Positions 1 to 14,367 of a DNA stretch of 64,000 nucleotides are shown one piece after another; position 1 is the stretch's first letter, and every line of letters starts with the position of its first letter. The stretch covers positions 9,307,570 to 9,371,569 of the forward strand of contig OZ023186.1 in the NCBI GenBank assembly GCA_963995505.1, given 5' to 3'. Under the pieces are notes generated by a model. That model worked only from the letters and a program-made list of their open reading frames with translations, was not told the origin of the DNA and ran no database searches. A program made the translations under genes and the position numbers. Source of the DNA: Hypericum androsaemum. Its lineage: Eukaryota; Streptophyta; Magnoliopsida; Malpighiales; Hypericaceae.

Positions 1-3000
1 TCCTTTTGGCTTGGCGCACCGTTGACAGGTTCAGTTGAACTCTTGTGGCTTCCGAAAAGCAATCTAGTTGCAAGTTGCGGCTTTGGCGGTGCACTATTTT
101 CATTCTGTTGTCTAATTTGTTGTTGCTGGTGTTGTTCAGCAATCCTTGTATCGACATGCTGGCGTGCTAGCTTTCTTTCAACTAGCAGTTGCGACTCCAG
201 CTCCTTTACCTGCCAAGTCGATCTGAATGTATAACAAACATCGTTTCCGAAGGAAACAGGATATGAAATGCCTGCTTGTCTTCAAACATCAAACTAGAAA
301 TAACATTGTATAATATTACCTTTTCTTGCAGGTTCTTGTTCTTAAAGTCCTTTTCTTTTATCTTTAAGTCTAAGCCATTGATTGTTTCCTCCATCTTCTT
401 TATCTGCACATCTTTGCTCTTCAAGTCTAGTTTCAACTTCTCAGCCTTACATGTCGCAGTAACCGAGAATTTCAGTCAGCAAAAGTGCACTGAACAACCA
501 AAAGCATAGAAGACAGCATGAATTACCGTTTGTTTGTACTTCAAAAGCTCACTAACGTCTAGCTGTCTCTTTGGAGGACCCAGTTCTATCCCCCGAGCTC
601 TACTTGCAAAGTTCAAAGAGCACAGGGTCTCGCCGAGGTCGTTCTCATTGGGACTAATTTGTACAAACATTAACGTCTTTGAATCCCCGCCTAAGAACAT
701 ATACATCCATGCATTACTCATCCAATACTGCAAAAACCGCCATGTAACTCTGAAGCAGCATCAGCTTAAAAGAGAATAGCAGAGAGAGTTCCTTACCTAA
801 GGAGTCTTGAAGAAGATGGGTGAGCTTGGAATTCCTACAATCATCAGGCACACAAAAAATGAGCTGTTATTTTGTTGATTTGCGCATCCAACGTATATAG
901 CATGGACTATAGATGTATGCATTGACAGTAACCTGAAAGGGATATGAGGACTTCTAGTTGCTAGAGCAGCTATGACATCTCCAAGTGCAGACAATGATCT
1001 GTTTATGTTTTGTGTCTCCTTGAGCCTCTCCCCTTGCACCTCCGTCTTCGCTACTCGCTCACTCCCAGCTAAGTCAACCAACCATAGTTTGCTCCTTGTG
1101 CATTCCCCAGTCAAAAGATTCTCCCCTTTCACCATCAAATAGTGCATGCTGTGGCCAAATAGAACCGTCAAGTACCGGTGTATTAGCTTTCGAGTGGCTT
1201 CCACCAATCATTTTAGCTTTAATTTGATACGAAATTGAAATGGAACGTGGTGAAAGAAAAGACCAGTGAGATCGGCTGCTGCGCTCATTGGCGTTGGTTG
1301 AGCCAACAGCCCTTGCATTACTTCCAGTCTTCAAGACTTCCCACGCCTCACTCATGTTGCTTACTGGCGCTTCAACAAGTCCTGGAACGTGATGCAGCCC
1401 ATCGCCATTTTGCCTCACTTCCAGCCTAAAAAGATACAGAGTTGACATGAAAAATTCCACTTTATGATTGTCAAGAATCTTTGAAGCTATTAGCCACTCG
1501 ATGGAGCTATACCTCTTTGCAGCTCCTCCTTGATGAGAGGCGGAGACCAGCAAGTCCCGTATCTGCTCATTGTAGATCTCTAGGACACTAACGGATACTT
1601 CATATCGATATTGATGCTTTCTCTCCTTGATTATGTTAAACACCTCCTCAAGAGTCCGGAAATTTACTCCACGTGCTCCTTCTAGCCCTTCCATCGTGAA
1701 AGTCTTCCCAGTTCCGGTTTGCCCATAAGCAAAGATGCATACATTGTACCCGTCTAAGACTGAGGTTGCAAAAGGAGCAGTCTCTTCAAATACATCAGCT
1801 AAAAAGACAACGAAAAAAGAAAAATGTCAGGGAACAACTAAACAAAACAGCAGATAAACATCTCATCACAAGGATGCATAATTACCTTGATCTGCTTGTG
1901 GTCCAAAAACAGCGTCGAACTTGAAACTCTTTTTGGAAATTCCATTAGACGTAACTGTAAGCTCGCCATCTTTAGCGGAATCGAGGTTGATAGACATCGA
2001 AGCCCCTACTGCAACTTCTTCAGCATTCAGAGGTCTGCATCTGCAAAAGACCCTTATGTTTCCTGCAAGTCAGCTCAAGTATTCAATTAGCTGTCTTGAA
2101 AATCTATGGACCAAATCACACAAAATTGAGCTGACATGTAGCTACTTACCTTTCAACTCTAGAACTTTATTGTAAAGCTCCTTTCTTTCCTTTGCCCCTC
2201 TAACATACTTAATCTTAAGATCTTCATGCATATCAACTTGCTGCTTCACTATCAGATAACAAACAACAAACTAAAATGTCAAAGAATGATATTCTTCATA
2301 CTGTTTAAGTGAAGACAAAACCGCATGGTCACGTACTCGTGGCTTGAATTGTAAATTTCATCTCAGTTATTTCTGCCAGACAACTTCTATATAGAGAAGC
2401 CTCTTCTGATAGCTTGACATGCTCCATTTTCATAATCTGTCAAGGGATATTCCAGCATTATAGAGAAGATTTCATTTATTCGAATGACACAAATTTCAAG
2501 AGCAAAGTAGTACCTTCAATCTTCTGGTCACATTTCTCAAAGTTGTGAACCACTTGCTTTTCTCTTTCACTTGTCCCTCGATGGCAAACGCTAAACCAAC
2601 ATGAAAGAACTATTAGCCATATTTACCTCGATAAATCAATGAACTGTTTGCACTTAAGCTGGGAGGACGTTATTACCTAAAGACCCAACGTGCATCGACT
2701 TGCGCATGAGCTCATTCTGGAGCTCCCTCATTGACTTCCAAGCATCTTGGCATTCCCTACTCTTCAGATGGTTATCCTTTTTGAGCTCTGCAAACGCACT
2801 TCTAATATCTTCCAGTTCTCGCTTCTGATTATTGAAGTCTTGTAATAGCCTTGGGTAATCTCCTTCCCCCTCATAATCGGTTTCATCTTCCCATCTAACC
2901 CTTTTCTTCTTCTGCTGCTGCAGAAAAAAAAAAGTCCTTGGAAGTTAATTTCAGCAGGTAACCTGCATACTTCGTAAGATAAAATGAGGACATTGCAGAG

Positions 3001-4142
3001 TGAGAACCATTACATCTGTTGACCCATGTTCTGCTATTTGAGGCATTCGGGTGGACACTAGAGGTTCAGCTTGACCACTCCCTGATGCAAGAACACGATG
3101 AGCTGTCTCACTAGATCAGAAAAAAGGACAAATGAACGACGGTAAATGGAATCTTAAACGTACTAGAAGATGAATCTTTCACTATGGATAAACCGCAAAC
3201 AATCGGGCTTCCCGTTACTCCTTGAAATCTAATCCTCAAGCCTTCTTGTCCATGAACGGAAGCTTTGATATCCGAAATGACCAGAGGCTTGTTAGCACCA
3301 ACTTGAGCGAAAATGTCCAAGTCGGATACGACCTACAATAACAATTGATTCAAAACCTCACACAGGAAAGTCTTCAAGAACTAATCTTTCAGACTGCAGA
3401 AGACATGCTTAACATTCTCACCTTCTCATCTTGTATGAAAACATCGAACACTCTTATCCCAATTGGCCCTTCAATGAAGACGATCTCCGCAAGGTGCAGA
3501 CAAACAGCATACTCCCCAGGCTCTACACGGAAAAAGTACGAAAAATCGCCAACACGTGCAGTCTGATACAGATCAAATCCCTCATTCCCTCCATCTTCAA
3601 TCATATCATTTCTCCTCACAGTATTTCCTCCAACAAACCCGCAATCCTCGGAGAAATAAGCTCCATCCAGGACAACAGATTCATCACTAGACCCCACATT
3701 AATGCCAATACCAAAGGCATGATCTTCCTCCAACACTTGCCCTTTTTCCAGCTGCGGAACCAGCTCAAAGGAAGAATCAGCAGCCAAGTCTTGGCCCGCC
3801 TCTTCGAAACTCGAGCCACGAATACCATCCTCCAGAGAAAGCTCAACCGAATACTCGATCCCCGGGGACCCGCCACGCGGGTATGGTGTCGGTACATCAG
3901 GCGAGCCAGCGGACATAATCAAGTCAGGAAATGCCAATGGTGACCCCATAAAGGAGCGACATTTAGTAGCTAGAACATCCCAATTCAAGTCAAGTTCAAA
4001 ACTTTCTAACTACCCGATAACAAAGAACCAAACTTTTCCTCACACAAATCAAATAAAAGGAAATTAAAAGAGAAAAAAAGTGGAAGAAAGAACATCAATT
4101 ACCTCCATCTGGGCTACAAGAAGAAGGGAAGGGATCAGCCAT
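1..4142 (-). CDS. Kinesin-14 with N-terminal malectin domain (partial, 3' end outside window)
   Basis: Minus-end-type microtubule motor. Sixteen exons can be chained in one open frame: 4142-4103, 3969-3422, 3332-3164, 3102-3014, 2917-2677, 2590-2514, 2436-2337, 2248-2150, 2062-1886, 1798-1513, 1425-1264, 1148-933, 834-797, 690-527, 445-320, and 209 to the edge. Residues about 65-230 form a malectin (di-glucose-binding-like) domain with [11 protein letters not shown] and [20 protein letters not shown] charged coiled coil follows (about 285-450), then the kinesin motor. The motor shows [11 protein letters not shown], the P-loop GQTGTGKT, switch I NERSSRSH and switch II DLAGSER. The motor lies C-terminal to the coil and is preceded by the neck typical of kinesin-14. 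The family matches the plant KIN-14 proteins with a malectin domain (Arabidopsis At1g72250/At2g22610 type). Start: the ATG at 4142 opens a 40-base first exon whose phase fits exon 2. At least 913 residues are visible, ending in a Gln-rich tail. Exon 4's acceptor is the least certain junction. Confidence 0.93.
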
Positions 4143-6974
4143 CAAATTGAAGCATCCAGAGCTTGTCTTAGGCCAAAGGGGTCAAGAAAGTTTGGATCTT
4201 TGCCCTTGTTTTCTTTGTTTCAATTGGAAAGGGAAATGATTTGGGTATTTTTTTTGTTAGGGTTTAGGAGGGAGAGAGAAGAGGAAGGAAAGATGGGAAA
4301 TTTCGGCTAAAAGAGATGGGATTTTTATGTTTATGTGGGTTGGGGGAAAAGGCGACCGTTGCAAGTTCCTTTTGGTTTTTGAAATTTGAAATAGTTTTAC
4401 CGGTTAACAGAAGAGGAGAGAGGCCACGGGATTAAATTATATAATAGGCAAGAAAAGGAAAAGGAATCAATTCTTTGAAATTAAAAGGAAAGGAAAAGGG
4501 GACTGACCAGAAAAGGTTGGGAAGCAAAGCTGTCGATTCTGATAAAGAATTTTGGCTTTGTGTTATGAACAATTTAAGATAGAGAAAACATTAATTGACA
4601 TTAAAATTACGGGTTAAAATCATTATATTCGTGAACTTTGAACTTACGGTTCATAAACTTTAATTGCGGTTTATGAACCGTGATCAGATTTTTTTTTTGA
4701 CAAGTAAAATTCGTGAACTGTGTTCCATGCCCTTTGACTTCTGCAAGATTTTTTTTTGACAAGTAAAATTTTATTTATTCAAAAATAAGTTGCCTAAATA
4801 GTAAGTAATTAAATTTACTGTTTTTTTACACCTTAGTGCTCATGAGCACATTCCGCCTAGATAAATATAAGATAAAAACTAAACTAATAAGCAATGATTA
4901 AATAAAAATAGATTATCTTATATTTAATTCATGATCATCTATACTCATCTTACGATAAATCCATGAACATTTTTGAAGATAATGTTTAGCCAAATTGTAT
5001 GAATCCTTCTTTATTTCGAGTGCCTTGTGAGGAATTTGCCTGTCATCAACTTGCTGCCCCTTTCCCACAAATTTGTCCGACCTCTGCAAGATTGCAGTCT
5101 GATCTTAACATTCTTATTTACTCAAATTACAAGAGGATGTTTTATTTGATACAGCAGATTTTTTGAAGATATATTTGATATAACAGATTGCAGAACAAAT
5201 AATATAGTGAAATTGGAACATAATGCAACTATTAGTTGATAGTTGAAGTATTGATCAGTGGCATGCAAGTGTTCGGACAACATGTTATTAATGGGTCAAA
5301 ATGTTATTTATTTAATAAAAATCAATATTTTTAGTTATAAAAGAAGGATTTTAATCAGAAGTAATCTATGATTTGATGGAAGTGAATTCGAATTCTAAAT
5401 GATTATAGAGTCAGCTGCCCCAAAACTTGGAAAGAGGCTACTAGATTCAAAAAAGACAAATAGCTACGGATACAGTGAGTACAAAAGTTAAGCTATGTCC
5501 TTTTTCATAATATAATACTATGGGAGTGATTCATAACAAACAAAGAGTTCCACCGGTAATTATAATTTATAATATTGGGGTTAGCCATGGGACCCATAAA
5601 TTTGAGAGATATTTTAAGGATTCCACCGGTTTAAAATAGAGTTATTTACTTATTTTACCAATTAGATATATTTATCAAGTGAGATAACTGTCTATTCAAT
5701 TGAGCCATATTGCTTTTTTTTATATGGTTGAGTCCTCTTGTCTTTTGTTTCCTTCTCAAGTATTTAAGTCTTATTTGTATTGTCAAAGTATATTTGTCCT
5801 AGTAGCATAAAGCTTAGAATGATTTGACGAAAATTTAACATTTAAATTCTGACAAGAACTTGTATTCTTAGTATAAAAATTTACCCTTCAAAATAAATCT
5901 CATTTCTATTCACTCTTTTTTTTTCTTCGAACAGATTTTTTTTTTTGGTTTTCAATGAAATGTTTTTATATTGTCGTGAAGAATGTACTAATCTTTTGAA
6001 TCCGATACCCAGAGGAATCATACTCATACTACCTAAAACATCATCTTCTTTCAGATCCTTTAACCAATTGATACAATCACATAGAGCATCTTTAGCTTAA
6101 ATCGAGCAGCCTTTTGAAAGCTGGCCTCATATATTGAAACTTTGAGTATTCAAAGATGTACACATTATCCCCAATAGTCTGATTCAATGGAGGTTATTTT
6201 AAGTGATAAAAGACTTAGATTCACTTGAGAACGTATTAATCTCAAATTTGAATGTAAAAATTAGTACTCGGAGAGCCACCCCTTAATATCTAAGCTTAGA
6301 TTTAAAAAAAAGGGGTTAAATTACCTAGATATCTTGTGATCTACGAGAAATACAAGAATGGAGAAGTTTGTTGGAAATTTTAAATACTTATTTAATTATT
6401 TTTTCAAGTTTTGGGTTGGAGTTTATTTTTTTAGGTTGTTGTCGAGAGATCTCGAATTTGAGTAATACCAACGTACTTTTTAAAGAGCAGACATTTACTT
6501 GTAAGAAAGTACAGAACAAATAAATTTTGGGTATTTAAGACAGAAATGATGTGAAGCTTAAAATTCCCAGAACTTTCATTTCTTCTTCAAAGGCTTTAGA
6601 AATTTGTGTAATACATGTGTTTTTGGTTACAACACTGTAAAGTAAGGATCCAATCAATGATCTCTCTAACCTCGCAGAGGAGAAAGAAGAATACCAGCCA
6701 GCAACAAGCTAGGCGTCCCACTGTAAATTTGTGATTACAGGTAGTGTTTGTTCCTCCTTTACAGAAAACATGCTACTATACAGAGTAAATGGTCGTTGCC
6801 GATCCGGCCGGACGCGCCTTCGAACTCGAATTATGTCTGCACAAGGGAAGCTCATCTTCTTTCTCGATGTCAGGCACTGGTTTTGGTGATCTTGGTGACC
6901 GATGCCGGAGGGTTTTCATTCGGTTGGAGTGGAGAAATGATCGGTATTGATGGTTGGAGACCAACCTGCTTTTT
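4143..6974. other. AT-rich intergenic DNA between the kinesin promoter and the IF-2 3' end
   Basis: No coding region can be supported. Two similar T-rich stretches, each followed by gacaagtaaaatt, lie near 4690 and 4750 and may be remnants of retroposon tails. The purine-rich segment 4200-4320 is probably the kinesin 5' UTR and promoter. The segment 6600-6974 is probably the IF-2 3' UTR. Confidence 0.5.
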
Positions 6975-9900
6975 CTACTTGGAAATTCCTACTTTTTCCA
7001 AAGCGGCAGTCATTGAGGCGGATGCCTCCTCGAGGGTCCGCTTCTTCTCGATTGTCTTGAAGGCCTCGATGGCGTCGCCTTCCTCCCACTCGTCAAAGCC
7101 TTCCGCCCCAACACCACACTCAAGTTCAGCAGCCACCTGCCAAGAAATACATGGTTTAAGATTTGTAGGACAAAAACATCAAAACCAATCTTAAATTAAA
7201 TTTTACTGTCCAGAAGGTCAAGAGACTTCTTGCAAGAAAACAGTACCTCTTTCACATCTTCTTTGACACGCCGTAAAGATTCAAGTACACCAACGTATAC
7301 GGTCCTCCGCCTTCTAGTGACCTTGATGCCACAGCCTTTCACCAATTTTCCTTCCAACACCATGCATCCGGCAACACGACCACTCCCGCTTCTGAATACA
7401 GCACGGACTTCAGCAGACCCTATTGTTTCTTGCTCCTGTTAACACGAAGGGAACTCTCAGCTGCAGGTGAAAATTGATTAATGTACATTGAAATAATCAT
7501 GTATTTAACTGACCTCGATGGGATCCAAAAGTCCTTCCATCGCCTTTCTCACGTCATCAATAAGATCATAAATAACTTTATAAAGCCGGATCTCAACACC
7601 GTTGCTATCAGCATAGCTCTTGACGGAACTAGGTGCTTTCACGTTAAACCCTAGAATAATTGTTTCACTGGCAACTGCAAGATCAACGTCACTCTTGCTT
7701 ACATCTCCTGCAGCTTCGAGAAGGAACTTCAAAGTAACATTGTCTTGAGGAAGCACTTGCAGGGCTTGCTTGATTGCCTCGATAGATCCCTTGAAGAAAA
7801 TCAAGGGAAGTTTCAGCACGCAGCAAAGTTAACTCAAAAACTCGAAGATCGATGTCAAACTGTTTAACAGACAATAATAAGAAGCACAGATGGCAAGTTG
7901 CTCGAGATTGTTCTCTGACAAAGGCCAAACCCGATAACTGGGCATGTGTTGAGTGTTCGGAAGGGTTGTGTGACGGGAAAAAGGGATGAGAGAATTAGAA
8001 AATTCAAAATCCAATTTTATAAACTACATTGCCTAGCACAATAAAAAGTTTAAGCTACCTTTTCATAAGCAGGAGAAGAAAACAACTCAGATCTCACAAA
8101 CAATTAGAATTGAGTTTCCAAATCTCTGAACAAAATGGGCACAAACAAAATTATATACCTGGACATCAACTTTCAAAATGATATTTAACTGATGCAAGTC
8201 CATCCCAGAACGCTTTCCTGATGAGAAGGCAGAAGCCAAGGAAGAAAGTGTAATTTTCCCGTCTCCTGCTTTGGCTGATAACCGTTCGTCATTTAATGCT
8301 ATAGCTCGTTCTTCAGCCCTTTGTCGCGCAATGTCAAGGGAGTCAACGACCTCAAATTCGTCTCCGGCCATTGGCACATTACCCATTCCAATAACCTGTC
8401 CAGCAATTTCAGAATCATTTCCAGGGAATATGGCATCGTGAACTTTATGATTTGATCTGAGAGACACTTTGGCCACAAGTCGCTTGCAGACACAAACAAT
8501 AGTTTGCTAATGCATTCTGAGGTTTAGGATATTGGCCAAGAGGTCCTCTATGGAGAACCTTACACTTTGCACACAATAAAGTCCCACATATGTACCAAAA
8601 GATAGAAAGAGAAAGGTACTTGAGCAACGAACCTGCACGGGCATTGATGGTCCAGCTTTATCAACTTGCTTGCCGAGATCATCGAATAAAGCCCGAACCT
8701 GAGCATGAAAGAAAGAAAGATCAAGAATGTGAAACATACTGGAATAGCCTATCTATCCACAAAGTTAAAACCATTTCGTCAGAAAGAACTCTGATTGTTT
8801 AACAAAAAACTAGCCAACCTTTCCAAAAGATTCTCCACAAACTACAATGTCTCCTTTTTTAAGTGTGCCATTCTGCACTATGAATGTAACCACAGGTCCT
8901 TTGGATTTATGCAGGCTCGCCTCAATTACTGTACCCTTCGCGTTTCTATTAGGATTGGCTTTCAACTCTTGCAACTGAAACAAGCATAAGAAAGTCAGCG
9001 CATGAAAATAGCAGACAGCTGACGAGCAAGATATACACGCAGTAATTATCACATGAAGAATTATCAGTCGTTTATGCAGCAAGATTGGAACAGGTATCCG
9101 TTTTTTTTAGTTTGATTTGTTTTTCTGGAAAGGGCAAGTTTGAAATTTCAAAAATTGTTGTGGTCTTTGGTTGAAGGAAGTAGTTCAAGTTTGCAAACGT
9201 CAGAGGCTAAAATGGGGTGGACTGGCTACGAATTCGTGCAGACCTTAGGGGCTACTATCTTATCTAAATTAATTTTATATGCCTCAACTAATCCCAATTC
9301 AGTCAGAGCTTCAATACTGTACGTGAATTCAATAACATGCCAAGGGAGAAAGATTATGAATCCATGTTCAGCTACAAAAAACTGTAGTCACGGAGTTTCA
9401 AAATGTGGAATATGAATGGTGGAATCATATTACCCTAAACAGATTGGTATTTGATCTGCATTATTCAAACAAGAAAAATCTCTTTCTTTCTAAGAATAGA
9501 CGAGCAAATATCTTGAGTGACAAATTTGTGAACCGAACTTAGTTCAGCTGGCTTGAGAAAGCAAAAATGAGCTAGTCTAATCCAGTTCTAATGCACTCGG
9601 AGGAGGAGCAATTTTGGAAATAAAGGAGTGATGATCTAACTGTCACAGGTTTTCGTATGTCGGTGCCTGATGCAACAAGAAACACAGACCAACAGACAGT
9701 ATATTAGCACATAAGTGTAACTCACCTCAGCCACAAGCATAACAGTTTCAAGCAAATCATCTACATTGTCCCCGTTGAGGGCACTGACCTGTTGAACACC
9801 ATCTCAATAATTAGATTCTCGAAATGGTACTCTGTACAATATCATACATTGGATGTCCATACACCCAAACAAAGTGAGAGAGAGTACCGGAACCATGGGG

Positions 9901-12529
9901 GTGTCACCACCCCAGTCTTCTGGCATCAATCCAATTGATGAAAGTTCTTGCATAACTCTTTCTGCACTTGCTCCATCTTTATCAATCTGGCAGATTATAA
10001 GAAATTAACAAACAATCCTTAGTTGTGACCAAGCAACAAGCAGAAATCATTCTCTCAAGTTTCTTTCAGCTTATGGCATAACAATACTGAAGGCACTATT
10101 TTACCTACTGTACCTTATTGATTGCGATCACGATGGGTACCCCAGCTGCTTTCGCATGAGCAATTGCCTCTGTCGTCTGTGGACGGATGCCATCATCGGC
10201 AGCAACCACTATGATAGCAATATCTGTGACTCTTGCTCCACGAGCTCTCATCGCTCCAAATGCCTACATACCATTAAACATAATATCATCTATGAGCAAA
10301 ATTTGGAATTCTGTTACATTGAATGAGCTAGTTTGTCAAGAATTGAAAGGCTGGACTCCAGCCAGCTACAATCTTAAACCGAGCCTCTAAGTTGTTAAAC
10401 AAAAGTGAAAAGATGGTAAGAGCAACTGAGAAGTCAGACTACCTCATGGCCAGGAGTATCGAGAAACACGCATGACTGTGGCTTTCCATCGACTGGCACC
10501 AAAACTTTGTATGCTCCAATCCCTTGTGTAATCCCACCAGCTTCTGAAGCAGCAACCTGTAGGTTTCAAGTTATCAAATAATGCATAAGCCAAGCAAGAG
10601 CAAACCAACAGAAGCTAACTGCAGTGTGCACACACATTTACTCTAAAATATATAGACAACACAAACAATCACTTGAACAATGATAAGGATAGACTTCCAT
10701 AGAGAAGAGACGAAATACAAACACAACTGTGTAAACCTGAGAACCGGTGATCATCAAGGAAAGGGACTTAGCTAACAAGATCATCCATACCTTGGTTTTA
10801 CGAATGTGATCCAATAAAGTTGTCTGCATCAGAAAAAAAAGGGTTCACATGTCACCAAAACCTTATGAAAACACACTATAAAAAGAAAATTACATGGTGG
10901 ATGAGTAAAGAGAAACAATGCAAATCTGACACACAGCACAGCATATAAAATACACCCTACCTTTCCATGATCTACGTGTCCCATAATGGTAAGAACAGGA
11001 GGCCTGTCTTCCAGATGGTCCAGATCTTCTTCATCAAAAATTTCTTTCTTTCTTGCCATTTCTTCGAACTTGAAAGGATCAGCGTCTATTACCTCCACCT
11101 CATATTCATTGCACACCAACTTCACCATGTCCTTGCCCAGCTTTTGCACACCATCAGGCTTAATCCCCTTTGAGTACAGATATCCAAGTATGTCACCTTC
11201 AGTAATAGCCAAGTTGTTGGCTAACTCCTCAATCATCATACCATTCTCAGAAACTTCCAAAATTTCTACTTTGACAGGAGCTGCCTCTCTTTCAGCCTCC
11301 ATCCTAGCCGCCTTCCTGCTAGCTTTACTCCTCTGCCTCCGGCCTCTTCTAGCTTTAGACTCAAATTTATCATCGTCAAAGCCACCAAGCCGCCTTCGCG
11401 GGCCTGCAGAAGAAGCATTCTTTCTATGTTCTTTAAATTTTCCAGGGGCAGGACTCTTTCCCGACTTTGTAGGGGCTACAACTGCTGCTGCGGCAACCAA
11501 AGGATCAATATCTAGCTTCTTTTTTGCAAACTTGTCTATCAAGATTGGCTGTTTCTCTTTAGCCTCAGTTTTGGTTGGAGTCACAGTATCAGGAGATTTT
11601 CCAACATCTCTCAGAACAACAGGTTTCTTCAATGTTGGCCGTGGAGCTACTACCATTGGCTTCCCCTGCAATGTTGGCTGCCTAGCAATAGGTGGACGGG
11701 CAATTGGCTGCAGAGCATTTAATTTAATTTCTTCCGTAACAACCTTGTTGTCAATTGAAGGACTTTGCTTGACAACATTCTCATACTTATCAACTGAAGG
11801 GGTTTGCTTCACAACAGTCTTAGCAGCTGCCACAGTATCCCCTTTCTTCCACACACTCTTCACATGCTTACTCTGTCTGGCAGCGGGTGATGTCCCACCC
11901 GCACTTCCTCCTGGTCTCAAGTTAGCAACCGTGTTAGATGGTTTCACACTATATACATTTCCATTATCTTTCCTACCACTAACACTACGGGTTGTATTAC
12001 TACTACTAACATAATTACTGCTACTGTGGCCACCACTAGAAGTTTCAAGCTTCTCCGCCTTCTCCAAGACCTCATCAAGAGTCTCAATCATCTCGATCCT
12101 CTTACTCTCTTCATCTCCCTCGCTGTCCTCATCCGTATCTGAACCACCATCACTCCCTGAATTACCACCCACCCGAGGCCGCTCCAGCTCAACAAAGGAC
12201 ACAGCCTCCGCTCTGGGCTGCAAAACAGGCTTCGGGGACGGCTTCAACACAGGCTCACCGTCAGCTCTAAACGTGTACTCAGTCACAGCATTGCCCTGCT
12301 CCGCAGAAGCCATTATATCCGCGGCAGTGGTAGTAACAGACAAGCAATGCCACCTCCTCACCCCTCTAAACAATGCAGCCGTTCGCCGGGAAACAGCCAC
12401 CCTTCTAACGTGAGAACTCGATGACCCCTCAGAGCCAGACGACGAAGCGATACCAACACTGAAGCTCCCTAAGCTAACCAAAGAAGCCAAGGAAGGCATG
12501 GTTCCAACCAAAACCACAGTGGACCCCAT
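6975..12529 (-). CDS. FUG1: Chloroplast translation initiation factor IF-2
   Basis: Plastid GTPase that delivers initiator fMet-tRNA to the 30S subunit. Twelve exons, all phase 0: 12529-10961, 10823-10791, 10556-10443, 10263-10114, 9986-9888, 9788-9726, 8974-8819, 8698-8633, 8395-8159, 7789-7514, 7435-7247, 7136-6975. They give 1037 residues, close to the length of Arabidopsis FUG1. The N-terminus is Ser/Ala/Arg-rich, as expected of a chloroplast transit peptide. A long low-complexity Pro/Lys/Ser linker and an IF2_N-like Arg/Lys-rich stretch follow. The G domain shows G1 GHVDHGKTT split by intron 1, G3 DTPGHEAF, G4 NKID, and G5 SAL. Domains II-IV follow, with [14 protein letters not shown] and [10 protein letters not shown]. 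The start is the first ATG in frame, 3 codons inside the upstream open frame. Plant mitochondrial IF-2 is a weaker alternative, because mitochondrial forms lack this long linker. Confidence 0.96.
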
Positions 12530-14367
12530 TCCCCCCACCTCCCTCTCACAGTTTCCTCCCCAAAGTCTCCAACTTTACTAACAATTCAGACAATTCATCA
12601 GAACCCAATTGAGAACAGCCAATACCCAGTACAGAGAAACGAAACGGGAAGAAAGAAGGCGACAAAACCGAGGGAAAGATGCTTACTTTCTGGTTCCTCT
12701 CGAAAGGGAGACAAAAGGGTTCGTTTCTTTTCTATGTCTGAGTTGGGGAAAGGAGGAAAGGATTTGGGAGGGAAGCTTTGGGGGTGTGGTGTTTTATGTG
12801 GTGGGAGAGGGAAGCAGGGGAGGGGATATGAGGATTTGATGATGTTGTGTGTGTGACTATATCTATGTGGTGGATTCTCTGCCTGTCCTTTTGATTTCTC
12901 TTTTATTTTTTATTTATTTTTTTGTGATGCTGGTGATAAGGTTTTTTTTTCTTTCAATTTTGTGTTTATTTGGTCTTATTTATGGAAGAGGTGAGGCCAA
13001 ATGTGAGGGAGGAAATTGAGTTTAGATTCTGAGTCTTGCTTGGGTGGGGTGGCATAACATAGGAATCAGAAAAAGAGTTGTGTTGTGTTTGATAAATCCC
13101 AAACTAATATTCAAAAAATCTGACTTCAGGACACTTTGTGTTTATATTGAATTCGGATGAATTCGAATCATAATTTTTTAAATTTGAATTATGAAAAATA
13201 TAATTCGTCTAAAGATAAATTTGAATTCATATGAGCTGGTTCGAATTCGAATCAAAATTTTGACAAATTGAATCTGAACTAGATTCAATTTATGGTCACC
13301 TTTATTTGAGCCTCTAAATGTTTTCATGAAGAATTCATGCCTCTTCAAGTTTCCTCGTGAATTGTCAATACTTCAAATATATGATTGTTTTAATCAATAA
13401 GTTCACTTTACTATCTTGTAATTTTGTCAATTATCACGTATACAATTTTATATTTTAAACGCATAAAATGTATACATGTGATTTGATTGTGTGACCACGG
13501 TTTGAATTAGGACAAATTTAAATTATTAATTTGAAGAATTTATTTTATGAAAACTATGATTCATATTCGATTCGTCCAAATACGATTATAATTCATATGA
13601 GGTGATTCAAATCCAAATTAAATTTTAAAAAAATCAAATTGAATTCCAAATCGGATTCAATTCATGGTCACCCGTACTTGTACTAATAATATGGTAATAA
13701 GATATAGTGCGCAACCATCAAATATATCCCAATTTAATAAAAGTTGTGAGTTAAAACTTTAGAATTGTGGGCCATATGTTTCTAGCTTTGATTAAGCCAA
13801 TTGTTAGTAATTTTTTTTTAAAGTAAATATTACGCCATAATTATGTATACCAAGGTTTGTTATGAGCTCCTGGTTGTCTTGCCTCCTTGAAATTTTACAC
13901 TCTTTGTGTCGTCAGGCTATATGCCCTTTAGCGCCAATTCTTAGTAACTTTTTTAAAAGGTAAATTTTACGCTATGACACATATCAGAGTTTAAACTCTG
14001 GACCTCTTACATATTTCCAACGCCTAATTTATATTTTGAATTGATTCTTGATAGCAATAATCATAGAGCTTATGTTATACATTATGTAAAAATTATATAA
14101 TTGACAACTTTGGAGATTGAAATAGACTAATAGAAAAGATAAATGAGATCTAGAAAGAGATTGAAGATAATATATTTTTTCATCAAAATAGTTTAATCAC
14201 CAAATACATTGAAAATTTCTCTATTTATTGGTAAATTACTCATGGATACATTTTATTTCATAAGATGCTACAATTTGAATACTTAAAGAAAATTAATAAC
14301 GGAAATCAGAGATGTTGTGGAATGAAAATGGACACTTACTATTATCATTTTCATAACACTTCCATTT
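12530..14367. other. IF-2 5' flank, then AT-rich DNA with a diverged direct repeat
   Basis: 12530-12850 is the IF-2 5' UTR and promoter side. Two diverged direct copies of a GAATTCGAATC-rich segment of roughly 130-150 bases lie at about 13148-13302 and 13545-13671; each ends in TTCAATT(T/C)ATGGTCACC. They look like remnants of a small transposon family. No gene is seen. Confidence 0.45.

Noticed and set aside
10986..12014. 342-codon plus-strand open frame
   Set aside because: It is the antisense shadow of IF-2 exon 1. The minus strand carries recognisable IF-2 text and consistent splice sites, whereas this frame has none.
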